From Limosilactobacillus caviae (GTDB lineage Bacteria > Bacillota > Bacilli > Lactobacillales > Lactobacillaceae): DNA of 64,000 nt. The position numbers and the translations under genes were made by a program. The DNA lies in the NCBI RefSeq assembly GCF_014635905.1, contig NZ_BMDS01000003.1:62001-126000 (forward strand), in the 5' to 3' direction. Shown here one piece after another: positions 45,299 through 53,828 of the stretch. The notes below the pieces were generated by a model. That model worked only from the letters and a program-made list of their open reading frames with translations. It made no database searches and had not been told where the DNA came from. How positions within the stretch are numbered: the stretch's first letter is position 1; each line of letters starts with the position of its first letter.

Positions 45299-45360
45299 TT
45301 TACAAAGCAATTCAAAGGGTATATATTAAGAATTGTAAGTTAGTTGTTTATACAAACTAA
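45299..45360 (+). promoter_or_regulatory. xylA promoter and XylR operator
   Basis: TTTACA (45299-45304) and TATATT (45322-45327) with a 17-base spacer. The operator at 45340-45360 is an inverted repeat, TTAGTTG then CAAACTAA around TTTATA, placed over the early transcribed region. It matches XylR operators of Firmicutes in style. Confidence 0.75.
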
Positions 45361-45380
45361 ATGAATAGGAGGCCGTAAAC

Positions 45381-46730
45381 ATGGCTGATTTATGGAAAGA
45401 TATTAATAAGATTGAATACGAGGGACCACATAAGGATATTAAGTCTGGATTGTTCTACCAGTACTACAATCCAGAAGAAGTTATTTTAGGAAAGAAAATG
45501 AAAGACTGGCTTCGTTTTGCTGTTGCATATTGGCACACGTTTGATCAGCGCTTAGTTGATCCGTTTGGTGATGGAACCGCCCAACGGCCATATGACAAGT
45601 ACAGTGACCCAATGGATTGCGCTTTAGCTAAGGTTGACTATGCTTTTGAATTCTACAACAAGTTAGGTGTTAACTTCCTTTGTTTCCATGACCGAGATCT
45701 TGCTCCAGAAGGCGATACGCTTCGTGAAACTAACAAGAATCTGGATAAGGTTGTTGATAAGATTGTTGAATATCAAAAAGCAACTGGCATGAAGGTTCTA
45801 TGGAACACTTCAAACCTCTTTACAAATCCACGTTTCTTAGAAGGTGCGGGTACTGCTCCATCAGCTGAAATTTATGCTTATGCAGCTGCACAATTAAAGC
45901 ACAGTCTTGAAATCGGTAAGCGGGTAGGTTCTGAAAACTATGTATTCTGGGGCGGTCGTGAAGGTTACGAATCACTTTGGAACACTGATATGAAGCGTGA
46001 GCAATCACACATTGCTAAGTTCTTCCACATGGCTAAGGACTACGCTAATGAAATCGGCTTTGATGCTCAGATGCTTCTTGAACCAAAGCCAAAGGAACCA
46101 ACTACTCACCAATATGACTTTGATGCTGCAACAACAATCAACTTTATGCGTGAGTACGGCCTTGATAAAGACTTCAAACTTAACCTTGAAGGAAACCATG
46201 CTAACTTAGCCGGTCACACTTACCAACACGAAATTCGGGTTGCTCGTGAAGCTGGATTATTAGGTTCACTTGATGCTAACCAAGGTGATAAGTTAATTGG
46301 TTGGGATATTGATGAATACCCATCAAACTTATATGAAACTACTGCAGCTATGTGGGAAGTTATTGAAAATGGTAGTATTGGACCTCGTGGTGGACTGAAC
46401 TTTGATGCCAAGCCACGGCGGACTTCATTTACACCAAAGGATCTTTTCTATGGTCATATTGTTGGTATGGATAGCTTTGCTGCAGGTCTTCGCGTTGCTG
46501 CTGCAATGAAGGAAGACGGCTTCTTAGATGATATTGTTAAGAAACGTTACGCTACATGGGATGAAGGTCTAGGAAAGAGCATTGAAGATGGCAACGAAAA
46601 CTTTGCTAGTCTTGAAGAAAAAGTTATTGATACGCCACAAAGTGAATTAATTGCTGCTACTCACTCCGACCACCTTGAAGAAATCAAAGATACAATTAAT
46701 CATTACATTATTGAAACGCTTGCTAAATAA
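45381..46730 (+). CDS. xylA: Xylose isomerase
   Basis: Converts D-xylose to D-xylulose. The 449-residue protein is the longer class II form. Active-site segments are [15 protein letters not shown] (catalytic His), [17 protein letters not shown] and [17 protein letters not shown] (metal ligands), and [26 protein letters not shown] precedes the ATG. It is followed by a terminator-like hairpin and xylB. Confidence 0.98.
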   Translation: MADLWKDINKIEYEGPHKDIKSGLFYQYYNPEEVILGKKMKDWLRFAVAYWHTFDQRLVDPFGDGTAQRPYDKYSDPMDCALAKVDYAFEFYNKLGVNFLCFHDRDLAPEGDTLRETNKNLDKVVDKIVEYQKATGMKVLWNTSNLFTNPRFLEGAGTAPSAEIYAYAAAQLKHSLEIGKRVGSENYVFWGGREGYESLWNTDMKREQSHIAKFFHMAKDYANEIGFDAQMLLEPKPKEPTTHQYDFDAATTINFMREYGLDKDFKLNLEGNHANLAGHTYQHEIRVAREAGLLGSLDANQGDKLIGWDIDEYPSNLYETTAAMWEVIENGSIGPRGGLNFDAKPRRTSFTPKDLFYGHIVGMDSFAAGLRVAAAMKEDGFLDDIVKKRYATWDEGLGKSIEDGNENFASLEEKVIDTPQSELIAATHSDHLEEIKDTINHYIIETLAK

Positions 46731-46792
46731 TTAACATTACCTATCAATCCACACATAACAAGCGCTCACTCAATACGGTAAAAAGTTATAAT

Positions 46793-46830
46793 AAAAGGGC
46801 CGAGGCAATCAACTTTGCTCCGACCCTTTT
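46793..46830 (+). terminator. Hairpin between xylA and xylB
   Basis: AAAAGGGCCGAGGCAA pairs with TTTGCTCCGACCCTTTT. It may be a partial terminator or RNA-stability element that sets the xylA:xylB ratio. Confidence 0.75.
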
Positions 46831-46853
46831 ACTAACAGAAGGGAATGAAAGAA

Positions 46854-48362
46854 ATGAATGAGTATGTAATCGGCGTCGATTTGGGAACAAGTGCTGTAAA
46901 AGTTTCAGCAATGGATCATGATGGAAAAATTATTGCTCAGCAAAGCTACGGCTATGACCTTCATCAGCCACACCCTGGTTATAGTGAACAGGACCCTCGT
47001 GATTGGTTATACGGAACAACAATTGCGATTGACCGTCTGATTTTAAGAGATGGGATTAAAGCTGAGGAAATCAAAGGAATATCTTTCTCTGGACAAATGC
47101 ACGGGCTAGTATTACTAGATGCAGATGGACAAGTATTACGTCCTGCAATGTTATGGAACGATACGCGGACCACTAAGCAGTGTGAAGAAATAAAGACAGC
47201 GATGGGGGATAAGTTCATTGATATCACTGGTAACCGTGCATTAGAGGGATTTACGCTTCCTAAATTATTATGGGTAAAAGAAAATGAACCCGAAATCTGG
47301 GCGAAGGCAAAGAGCTTTCTTTTGCCTAAAGACTATGTTCGCTATGTAATGACTGGTAAACAGGCAATTGATTACTCGGATGCAACGGGGACGGTTTTAT
47401 TTGATATTAAAAAGAATGCGTGGAGTAAGGAAATTTGTGATACGTTTGATATTCCAGAATCAATGTGTCCGTCTTTAATTCGGTCAATCGATGAGGCAGG
47501 GACGATTACGGATTCATATGCAATGTTTTCAGGGCTCAAGACGACTACTAAGGTCTTTGGCGGTGGTGGTGATAATGCTTGTGGAGCCGTGGGAGCAGGA
47601 ATCCTAAAACCTAATATGGTGATGAGCAGCATTGGAACATCTGGGGTAATTTTGAAATATGAACCGGATGCTAATGTTGACTATCATGGTGCATTACAGT
47701 ATGAATGTCATGCTATTCCTGATACTTATTATTCTATGGGGGTTACACTTGCTGCGGGACATTCTCTGAATTGGTTTAAGCATACTTTTGCTAAGGATGA
47801 AGACTTTACAGAAATGGTAAATAGAGCCGCTAAACGACCGCTTGGGGCAAACGGATTGATCTTTACACCGTATATAGTTGGTGAACGGACACCCTATGCC
47901 GATGCGGATATTCGTGGGAGCTTTATTGGCGTTGATAGTATGCAGAATAAGTATGATTTTGTTCGTGCTGTAATTGAAGGAATAACCTTTAGCTTCCGTG
48001 ATATTTTGAATATCTATGATCAGCATGGTCAAGACTTTGATACGGTTGTTGCTATCGGGGGAGGAGCTAAAAGTGACTTCTGGTTGCAACTACAAGCAGA
48101 TATCTTTAATAAAAAAGTAGTGTCCCTGACTAATGAACAGGGTCCTGGCCTGGGTGCTGCTATGCTTGCTGCTGTTGGCCTTGGTTGGTTTAATTCATTA
48201 CAGGATTGTGCAAAGAAGTTTGTTCATTTTGGCAAGGCATATGAACCGCAACCTGAAACAGTAAAGAAGTATGATGAATTGTACAAAATTTATCATCAAA
48301 TTTATGACCAAACAAAAGGCCTTAGTCATCAGATAATGAAACTGCGAAATAGTTGGGATTAG
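46854..48362 (+). CDS. xylB: Xylulokinase
   Basis: Phosphorylates D-xylulose to xylulose 5-phosphate, the phosphoketolase substrate. FGGY-kinase features are [54 protein letters not shown] and the C-terminal [23 protein letters not shown] 46854 is preferred to 46845, which abuts the ribosome site GAAGGGA. Length 502 is normal. Confidence 0.97.
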   Translation: MNEYVIGVDLGTSAVKVSAMDHDGKIIAQQSYGYDLHQPHPGYSEQDPRDWLYGTTIAIDRLILRDGIKAEEIKGISFSGQMHGLVLLDADGQVLRPAMLWNDTRTTKQCEEIKTAMGDKFIDITGNRALEGFTLPKLLWVKENEPEIWAKAKSFLLPKDYVRYVMTGKQAIDYSDATGTVLFDIKKNAWSKEICDTFDIPESMCPSLIRSIDEAGTITDSYAMFSGLKTTTKVFGGGGDNACGAVGAGILKPNMVMSSIGTSGVILKYEPDANVDYHGALQYECHAIPDTYYSMGVTLAAGHSLNWFKHTFAKDEDFTEMVNRAAKRPLGANGLIFTPYIVGERTPYADADIRGSFIGVDSMQNKYDFVRAVIEGITFSFRDILNIYDQHGQDFDTVVAIGGGAKSDFWLQLQADIFNKKVVSLTNEQGPGLGAAMLAAVGLGWFNSLQDCAKKFVHFGKAYEPQPETVKKYDELYKIYHQIYDQTKGLSHQIMKLRNSWD

Positions 48363-48406
48363 AGAAAAATTGACTGTTACATAAGCATCATTTTTGACAT
48401 AAAAAG

Positions 48407-48450
48407 TGACCTCTAAAGTTCGGTAAAGCTGAACTCTAGAGGTCATTTTG
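48407..48450 (+). terminator. Terminator, repeat family copy C
   Basis: TGACCTCTAAAGTTC pairs with GAACTCTAGAGGTCA, T-run after. Between convergent xylB and the heme ABC ATPase gene; same family as 11757, 32041 and 55259. Confidence 0.9.
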
Positions 48451-48454
48451 TTTC

Positions 48455-49216
48455 CTAATATTGGTATAAAATGGGTCCATCCGCAGTCTGAATCTTTTTA
48501 CAGTTAACCTTAAAGTGTTCTTCAATACGTTTGGGGGTTAATACTTCTTCGGGCTTGCCCTCTGCAATGATTTTTCCATGGTTAAAGAATAGACAATAGT
48601 CGCTATATTGAAGCGCTTGGTTAAGATCATGAACAATCATAATAATTGTTAAGTGTTCATCGGCGTTTAATTGGTGAAGGAGTTTGAGAAATTCAATTTG
48701 ATAGTGTAAATCAAGATAGGTAGTAGGCTCATCGAGAAACAGATAAGATGGTTGCTGATTGAGGGCAAGAGCAAGCCAAACTCGTTGTTGCTGTCCGCCT
48801 GAAAGGCTATGAACATAACTATCCTTTAAGTCTGTAAGCCCAAATTGATTAAGTAATAGTTCAGTATTATGACTTTCTTCTGGTAAGTCACTTAGAAGAG
48901 ACTGGTAAGGCAAGTGTCCAAACCGGACTAGGTCTGTGACAGTTAAATCATCATATAAATCATGGTGTTGGTGCACAACTGCAATTTGTTTAGCGACTTC
49001 TTTTCCTGTTAACTGCCAAATGTCACGATTATTTAGCAAAACTTTCCCCGCCATGGGCTGAATAGCACGTGTAAGAAGCTTAAATAGTGTTGACTTGCCG
49101 GAACCATTGGGACCAACGATCGATGTGATTTGGTGGTCAGGGATGGTTAGAGAAAGCCTCGTGATTAAGGGTACAGAGGCTGAATACTGATAGCTTAAAT
49201 CTTTAGCTTGTAGCAT
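48455..49216 (-). CDS. Heme/siderophore ABC transporter ATPase
   Basis: A 253-residue FecE/HmuV-type ATPase. Walker A GPNGSGKST, signature LSGGQQQRVWLALAL, Walker B YLFLDEPTTYLD, and switch His in MIVHDLNQ are all intact. It overlaps the permease gene by 14 bases. Heme is the most likely cargo because NEAT proteins head the same operon. Confidence 0.93.
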   Translation of the reverse strand: MLQAKDLSYQYSASVPLITRLSLTIPDHQITSIVGPNGSGKSTLFKLLTRAIQPMAGKVLLNNRDIWQLTGKEVAKQIAVVHQHHDLYDDLTVTDLVRFGHLPYQSLLSDLPEESHNTELLLNQFGLTDLKDSYVHSLSGGQQQRVWLALALNQQPSYLFLDEPTTYLDLHYQIEFLKLLHQLNADEHLTIIMIVHDLNQALQYSDYCLFFNHGKIIAEGKPEEVLTPKRIEEHFKVNCKKIQTADGPILYQY

Positions 49217-50150
49217 TAGTTGAATCTCCTTGTGGCTGTTTGGATAAGATGAAAATTAAGAATGGTCCGCCGATAATTATTAAAATGGTAGCTGCTGGGA
49301 TCTCACTTGGTTGGATAATTAGCCGGCCAAGGGTATCTGCAAAGAGGAGCATCCACCCGCCAGCGAGGATTGAGAAAGGAATTAAGTGCCGATAATCGTG
49401 GTCGAGTAGCCAGCGGCCGATATGAGGGATAATAATTCCAATAAAAAGGATTACGCCCGCGCTTACTGTAACGGTGGTCGCAAGGAAAACAGCAACGGCG
49501 AGGAGACCGCTTCGTAAGCGAGAAGCAGATATTCCAAGTGAACCTAATTGTGCATCATTGACTTTAAGGTAGTTGCACCATGGCGTAATTATAATGGCAG
49601 CCATTAAACCGATAAGTCCCAGAATAACGAGCCAAAATGTGCTTGTCCACGTTATGGTGCTTAATGAAATATTGCTTCTTCCCTGACTAACAGGAAATAC
49701 TTCCTGGATTCCCGTAAAAGTGGCATTGAGGGCAACCCCAATCAAGATAAGACGGTAAGGATTCATTCGCGGTTGGAAGTGGATAAGAATAAAAAGCGCT
49801 AGAAAGCCGCCGATAAAGGCCATGAGGAATTGACCGGTTAGAAAGCTTGGCAATATTAAAGCACCAATAAATTGAAATAGGGAGGCACCGGCAGAAATAC
49901 CCATAAATCCCGGATCAGCAATCGGATTACGGAGTGCCCCTTGAAAAAAAGCCCCGCTAACGGACAGCGCGGCTCCAGCGATAAAGGCTGCGATTATTCT
50001 TGGTAACCGGATATTAAAGATAGTATTTAATTGTGTTGCGTTCATTTTGAAAATACTAAAGTGGCTTGCACCATTCGTTAATGCCACCCAGAAAGTAATA
50101 AAGATAAGAGTTACTAAGGTTACGTAGGTAATAATATTTCGTTTTTTCAT
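49203..50150 (-). CDS. FecCD-type ABC permease (heme uptake)
   Basis: A 315-residue integral membrane protein with about 9-10 helices. Family motifs are NIRLPRIIAAFIAGAALSVSGAFFQGALRNPIADPGFMGISAGAS and FIGIIIPHIGRWLLDHDYRHLIPFSILAGGWML. It acts as a homodimer with the ATPase downstream and the binding protein upstream (2-base gap). Functional specificity for heme is inferred from context. Confidence 0.93.
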   Translation of the reverse strand: MKKRNIITYVTLVTLIFITFWVALTNGASHFSIFKMNATQLNTIFNIRLPRIIAAFIAGAALSVSGAFFQGALRNPIADPGFMGISAGASLFQFIGALILPSFLTGQFLMAFIGGFLALFILIHFQPRMNPYRLILIGVALNATFTGIQEVFPVSQGRSNISLSTITWTSTFWLVILGLIGLMAAIIITPWCNYLKVNDAQLGSLGISASRLRSGLLAVAVFLATTVTVSAGVILFIGIIIPHIGRWLLDHDYRHLIPFSILAGGWMLLFADTLGRLIIQPSEIPAATILIIIGGPFLIFILSKQPQGDSTNATS

Positions 50151-50152
50151 GG

Positions 50153-51037
50153 TTATTTAGTTGGGTAAAGCCATTTGCTTACTTGGCGAATAGCTTGTGG
50201 TTCGTTCATGTTAGCAGAGGCATTGAAGGTCGGCTGTTGTAAGTCATATACCCGCTTGTCCTTAACTGCTGGCATAGTTTTCCATACTGGATTTTGGGCG
50301 AATTCTTTTTCAAATTGTGGTTTAGTAACATTCGGCAAGGCGTGCTCTAAACGGAGAATGACATCTGGATGTTTAGTAGCAAGCGAGTCGTTACTAGGAT
50401 GGATGTATGCTTGTCCTTTGGCAGAATATACATTTTCTCCACCGGCAATTTTTACAAGGTCACCAACATATGAGTGGTCAGTCGCAATCATATAACCGGC
50501 ACCCGGCATCCCCATCAATACTAATACTCGTGGCTTTCGACCATGAATTCGTTCTTTAACGTCGGTAGTTGCCTGGTCAATTTTTTTAATTTCGGCATTG
50601 GCCTGGCGTGTCCGATAGTATTGTTTGCCCAGTGATTGAAGAGTACCTTTAAGCTGGCTAACAGTATCTAATTTAAGGTATACAACGTGGATGCTTTGTT
50701 CTTTAAATGATTGGTTGTACTGATCTTTCAGTGTTGATACCGCATAAACAGTAGTAGGGTTAAGGGAGGCAATCTTCTCAACGCTTGGTGACATGGGACT
50801 ACCGATTTTTGGAACATTTTTATATCTGGCGGGTAGTTTTGCCTGCGTTGTTGGAACACCGACTAGTGGAAGGTCTAGCTTGGCAAATATTTCAGTGGTT
50901 GCGGCACTAGTAGTAACAATTCGTTGATTTTTAACTGCTTGCCGGTCAAGAAAATATTTTGTTCCTACTCCAACCCCGACAGCAAGAATTAGAAATAAGC
51001 CCAGAGCAATTAAAATTAATTTTTTTGAACGGTTCAT
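50153..51037 (-). CDS. Membrane-tethered heme-binding protein (IsdE-like)
   Basis: A 294-residue periplasmic-binding-protein fold of the cobalamin/Fe3+ type: TTSAATTEIFAKLDLPLVGVPTTQ at the start of the N-lobe, VLMGMPGAGYMIATDHSYVGDLVKIAGGENVY in the C-lobe, ending MNEPQAIRQVSKWLYP. ATG 51037 follows AGGGAGG; earlier in-frame starts lie inside the upstream gene. The N-terminus is a hydrophobic helix (LILIALGLFLILAVGVGVG) without a lipobox cysteine, so it appears to be anchored by an uncleaved helix rather than as a lipoprotein. Confidence 0.88.
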   Translation of the reverse strand: MNRSKKLILIALGLFLILAVGVGVGTKYFLDRQAVKNQRIVTTSAATTEIFAKLDLPLVGVPTTQAKLPARYKNVPKIGSPMSPSVEKIASLNPTTVYAVSTLKDQYNQSFKEQSIHVVYLKLDTVSQLKGTLQSLGKQYYRTRQANAEIKKIDQATTDVKERIHGRKPRVLVLMGMPGAGYMIATDHSYVGDLVKIAGGENVYSAKGQAYIHPSNDSLATKHPDVILRLEHALPNVTKPQFEKEFAQNPVWKTMPAVKDKRVYDLQQPTFNASANMNEPQAIRQVSKWLYPTK

Positions 51038-51047
51038 ATAATCCTCC

Positions 51048-51833
51048 CTAATGACGTGGAATATGTTTTGATGCGCTGCGAACAAAGTAGATTGCAGCAG
51101 CAAGAATAATTATGATCCCAATAATTCCACCGACAATGACAAAGTAGAATAAACGCTGGTTGCGGGCATTAGTTGCTTGGACTTCCGCATTTTGCCTAAG
51201 TGTTTGTCGAGCAAGCTGACTTTCTTTCTTCTTCGCTTGGGAAGACTGAGCAGCTGCCTGCGCATTGAGTTTATTTAATTTGCTTTTAAGGTTTGGGTCG
51301 TTCACGCCGCTTGCTATGTTATTAGTATTACTTGGCGAGGTAGCAGTATTAGTATCGCTTGCTTTTGTTTCGTTACCGGCTGCGCCCTGTTTTCCATTAA
51401 GCGCTGGCAACCCGCTAGTATCAAATTTGAAACTAATATTGTGATTAGCTTTATATACTCCTGGCACATCAATTGCAATTGAACTGCTAATTGTTCTATT
51501 AAGATTCTTGGTCGTAAAGGAGTAGGTGTAGTCATAACCGTTCCCGTGTGATTTTGATACGTTTTGCGGTGATTGTCCATCGATGGTTAGGACTGTTACT
51601 GGCCATGCACCGAGATCTTCACCAGTATGAATGGTCATAGTTACAACGTATTGATTTCCGCTAACATTTACTTGGGCAGGACGGGCGTAGTAGCCATCTG
51701 CCATTGAAGTTTGGCTAGTACCGTATTTAAATGTCTGATAGTTAATGTTTTGTGCTTTCGCGGTCGCTCCTCCGCTAAATAGACCGATTAGCGTAATTAC
51801 TGTGATTAATAATAATTGCTTACTTATCTTCAT
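51048..51833 (-). CDS. NEAT-domain protein with C-terminal membrane anchor
   Basis: A 261-residue surface protein: signal peptide to about residue 27, one NEAT domain (residues about 30-150; YQTFKYGTSQTSMADGYYARPAQVNVSGNQYVVTMTIHTG then YDYTYSFTTKN and VPGVYKANHNISFKFD), a Thr/Asn and Gln-rich linker, and a C-terminal helix (FYFVIVGGIIGIIIILAAAIYFV) with a basic tail. In the YxxxY heme motif the second Tyr is replaced by His (YKANH). No LPXTG. It probably relays heme to the ABC transporter. Confidence 0.85.
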   Translation of the reverse strand: MKISKQLLLITVITLIGLFSGGATAKAQNINYQTFKYGTSQTSMADGYYARPAQVNVSGNQYVVTMTIHTGEDLGAWPVTVLTIDGQSPQNVSKSHGNGYDYTYSFTTKNLNRTISSSIAIDVPGVYKANHNISFKFDTSGLPALNGKQGAAGNETKASDTNTATSPSNTNNIASGVNDPNLKSKLNKLNAQAAAQSSQAKKKESQLARQTLRQNAEVQATNARNQRLFYFVIVGGIIGIIIILAAAIYFVRSASKHIPRH

Positions 51834-53628
51834 GATAGTTTCCCCTTACTTTTTTAATGAGCTGGTGGTGCCAAATACTTGCTCCGCCGATAATGATAAA
51901 TGCTGTTCCTATAAAACCAAGAAGTGCTGCTAAAATTGGGTAATCGACTTGGCTATTGTGGACTAGGTGTTTAAGGGTAGGGTTAACCTGGTATTTGGCA
52001 AGCTGCTTTTTGGCTGCTTTTAGGTCGAAGGGATGATTAGTGGGCGGAACAGTATTTAATGCTGTTTGTACTAAACTGCCATTTCCCGGGTTACTGCCTA
52101 TTGGTGAATTGATAGCACTGCTGTTAGCAGGATCGCTATTTGCAAGAATATTATCGCCAGTGCCGCCATTCATTGCTGCCAAGGCATTAGGACCGCCAGT
52201 TGAGGTCTTGCCAAAGATGAACCAAACGTTAAACGTCTGATTATTGATGTTTGCAATGGGGACGCTTATCCGAATTGACCCAGCAACAGGGTTATCAAGT
52301 GCGGTGTAATCGTTGATGTGAAAAGTATAGTGCCATTCGTCAAGTCCGTTGCTTTGAGCCGCACTCACTCCTGTAATCGGTCCTGCTGCCATCCTTAGTG
52401 GAGTAAAACTTACTAACCCATGCTTAACACTAACTGTTAATGTTACATCGTAGCCATTATTACCGGTTTTTACAACGTGGGCAGTGTGGGTATAGTAGTT
52501 ATTTGCTTCTGAATTTCCAGAGCGCTGACTATTGAGTACGGTATATTTGACGTCTTGAATAACTTTATTTGGATCAATTGCATGTTGGCCGGTAACTGCC
52601 GGTGTGCTAGCAACGGATGGTGTCGTTGAAATAGCTGGTGGGGTTGTGATTGTTGTTGGATGCTGGGGAGTTGTAAATAAAGCAATTGCTTCTTCATTCA
52701 TGTTGCCCATTGGAGTGCTAAGAGCAAAGTACAGCTTTCCTTGTCCAGCTTTGATAACATTTGAACTAACACGATAGCTATAATTGACCTGGTCGCCGTT
52801 TCGACTGATCTTGTCAGGCAACTGGTTATTAAATTTCATTTCTTTGATAAAATTACTGCCGTTTGTTAAATGGAAAGTAAGCAGGTAATCGTTTCCCAAT
52901 GGATTAATTGAAACGTGGGAAGAAAAGAATTTCTGAGCAGCTGATTCTTCCTGGGGATTTGATGCTTTTACAATTTTTAGTGAATATTCATCATTATCCG
53001 TTGAGGCCTTTATTGGCTGCTGAGGCTGTTTTACGGGAGTACTATCCTGATGTTCGTTATTAGTGCGACTGTTTGAATCGCTATTTTTGGGGGGATCCGT
53101 TGGTGTTTGATTATTATTGGTTGTTGGTTGAGTAGGCTTATCGTTGGTTGAATGCTTTTTTAGCTTTGATAGGTCAAGGAGAAGATTAGCCTTTTGATTC
53201 ATTTCCCCCATTGGCGTGTCTAACTGCATATCAACAATGTATTTTCCGCTGTTATTCGGTAAAGATACAGTAATATCGGCCTGCTGACCATTTTTTTGGA
53301 TATTAGCGGGCTTGTCGTTTCCCTCTATCTGAATCTGCTTGAGATAATCAGCTCCATTATCCATGTGCAGGATTAGTTGCAAATGATTATCCTTAACTTG
53401 AACTTTTACTTGTTGAGCAAAAAAGTTTTGTGCAACCGAGTCTTGCGTTGGATCGTCAGCTTTCTTAAACGCGCCCGTAACTTCATATTCCCCATCTTGG
53501 TACTGTTCATCTGCATGGACAGTTATTGCAGGAATGAGTGGAGTGAGAGCGATGCAGGTTGGACTAGTCAGTAAAGTGATACTGGCAAGTAGCGAAAACC
53601 AGGTTGAGCTTGTAAATGAGTGCTTCAA
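51820..53628 (-). CDS. Three-NEAT-domain surface protein
   Basis: A 602-residue heme-relay candidate: signal peptide (about 1-40), NEAT 1 (about 45-160), a polar linker with Gln-Pro and Thr-Pro repeats, NEAT 2 (about 215-325), a Thr/Pro linker, NEAT 3 (about 350-490), and a C-terminal membrane helix (YPILAALLGFIGTAFIIIGGASIW) with a basic tail. NEAT 1 and 2 share SVAQNFF/SAAQKFF and TPMGEMNQKA/TPMGNMNEEA, where Met replaces the usual heme-ligand Tyr. TTG 53628 is preferred: AAGGAGG lies 10 bases before it, whereas the ATG at 53655 is upstream of that site. It overlaps the next NEAT gene by 14 bases. Confidence 0.85.
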   Translation of the reverse strand: MKHSFTSSTWFSLLASITLLTSPTCIALTPLIPAITVHADEQYQDGEYEVTGAFKKADDPTQDSVAQNFFAQQVKVQVKDNHLQLILHMDNGADYLKQIQIEGNDKPANIQKNGQQADITVSLPNNSGKYIVDMQLDTPMGEMNQKANLLLDLSKLKKHSTNDKPTQPTTNNNQTPTDPPKNSDSNSRTNNEHQDSTPVKQPQQPIKASTDNDEYSLKIVKASNPQEESAAQKFFSSHVSINPLGNDYLLTFHLTNGSNFIKEMKFNNQLPDKISRNGDQVNYSYRVSSNVIKAGQGKLYFALSTPMGNMNEEAIALFTTPQHPTTITTPPAISTTPSVASTPAVTGQHAIDPNKVIQDVKYTVLNSQRSGNSEANNYYTHTAHVVKTGNNGYDVTLTVSVKHGLVSFTPLRMAAGPITGVSAAQSNGLDEWHYTFHINDYTALDNPVAGSIRISVPIANINNQTFNVWFIFGKTSTGGPNALAAMNGGTGDNILANSDPANSSAINSPIGSNPGNGSLVQTALNTVPPTNHPFDLKAAKKQLAKYQVNPTLKHLVHNSQVDYPILAALLGFIGTAFIIIGGASIWHHQLIKKVRGNYHEDK

Positions 53629-53755
53629 AGTTATTACTCCTCCTTGATTAAGCAAATGATAAAAAAGTGAAGGATTAAATTTTGTTTAAAAATAATTTCT
53701 CCACCGCCTATTTTAGCAGACTTATCAAACAATTTGGGAATTAAGTTTTATTAAG

Positions 53756-53787
53756 TGCTTGCGTTTACATTAGAATACTGTAATAAT
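53756..53787 (+). promoter_or_regulatory. Promoter of the LPXTG NEAT gene with perfect cre
   Basis: On the minus strand 53769-53756 reads TGTAAACGCAAGCA, a full match to the cre consensus. It overlaps a -35-like TTGCGT (53759-53764); an extended -10 TGTAATAAT (53779-53787) follows with a 17-base spacer. CcpA would repress this promoter and perhaps the divergent NEAT/ABC operon. Confidence 0.65.
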
Positions 53788-53828
53788 TAAAATGATTTTT
53801 GGTTATATTTTTTGGAGGTATTTTTATA

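Noticed and set aside
45290-45304. cre over the xylA -35 (AGAAAGGGTTTACA)
   Set aside because: Two mismatches including the central CG; too weak to claim.
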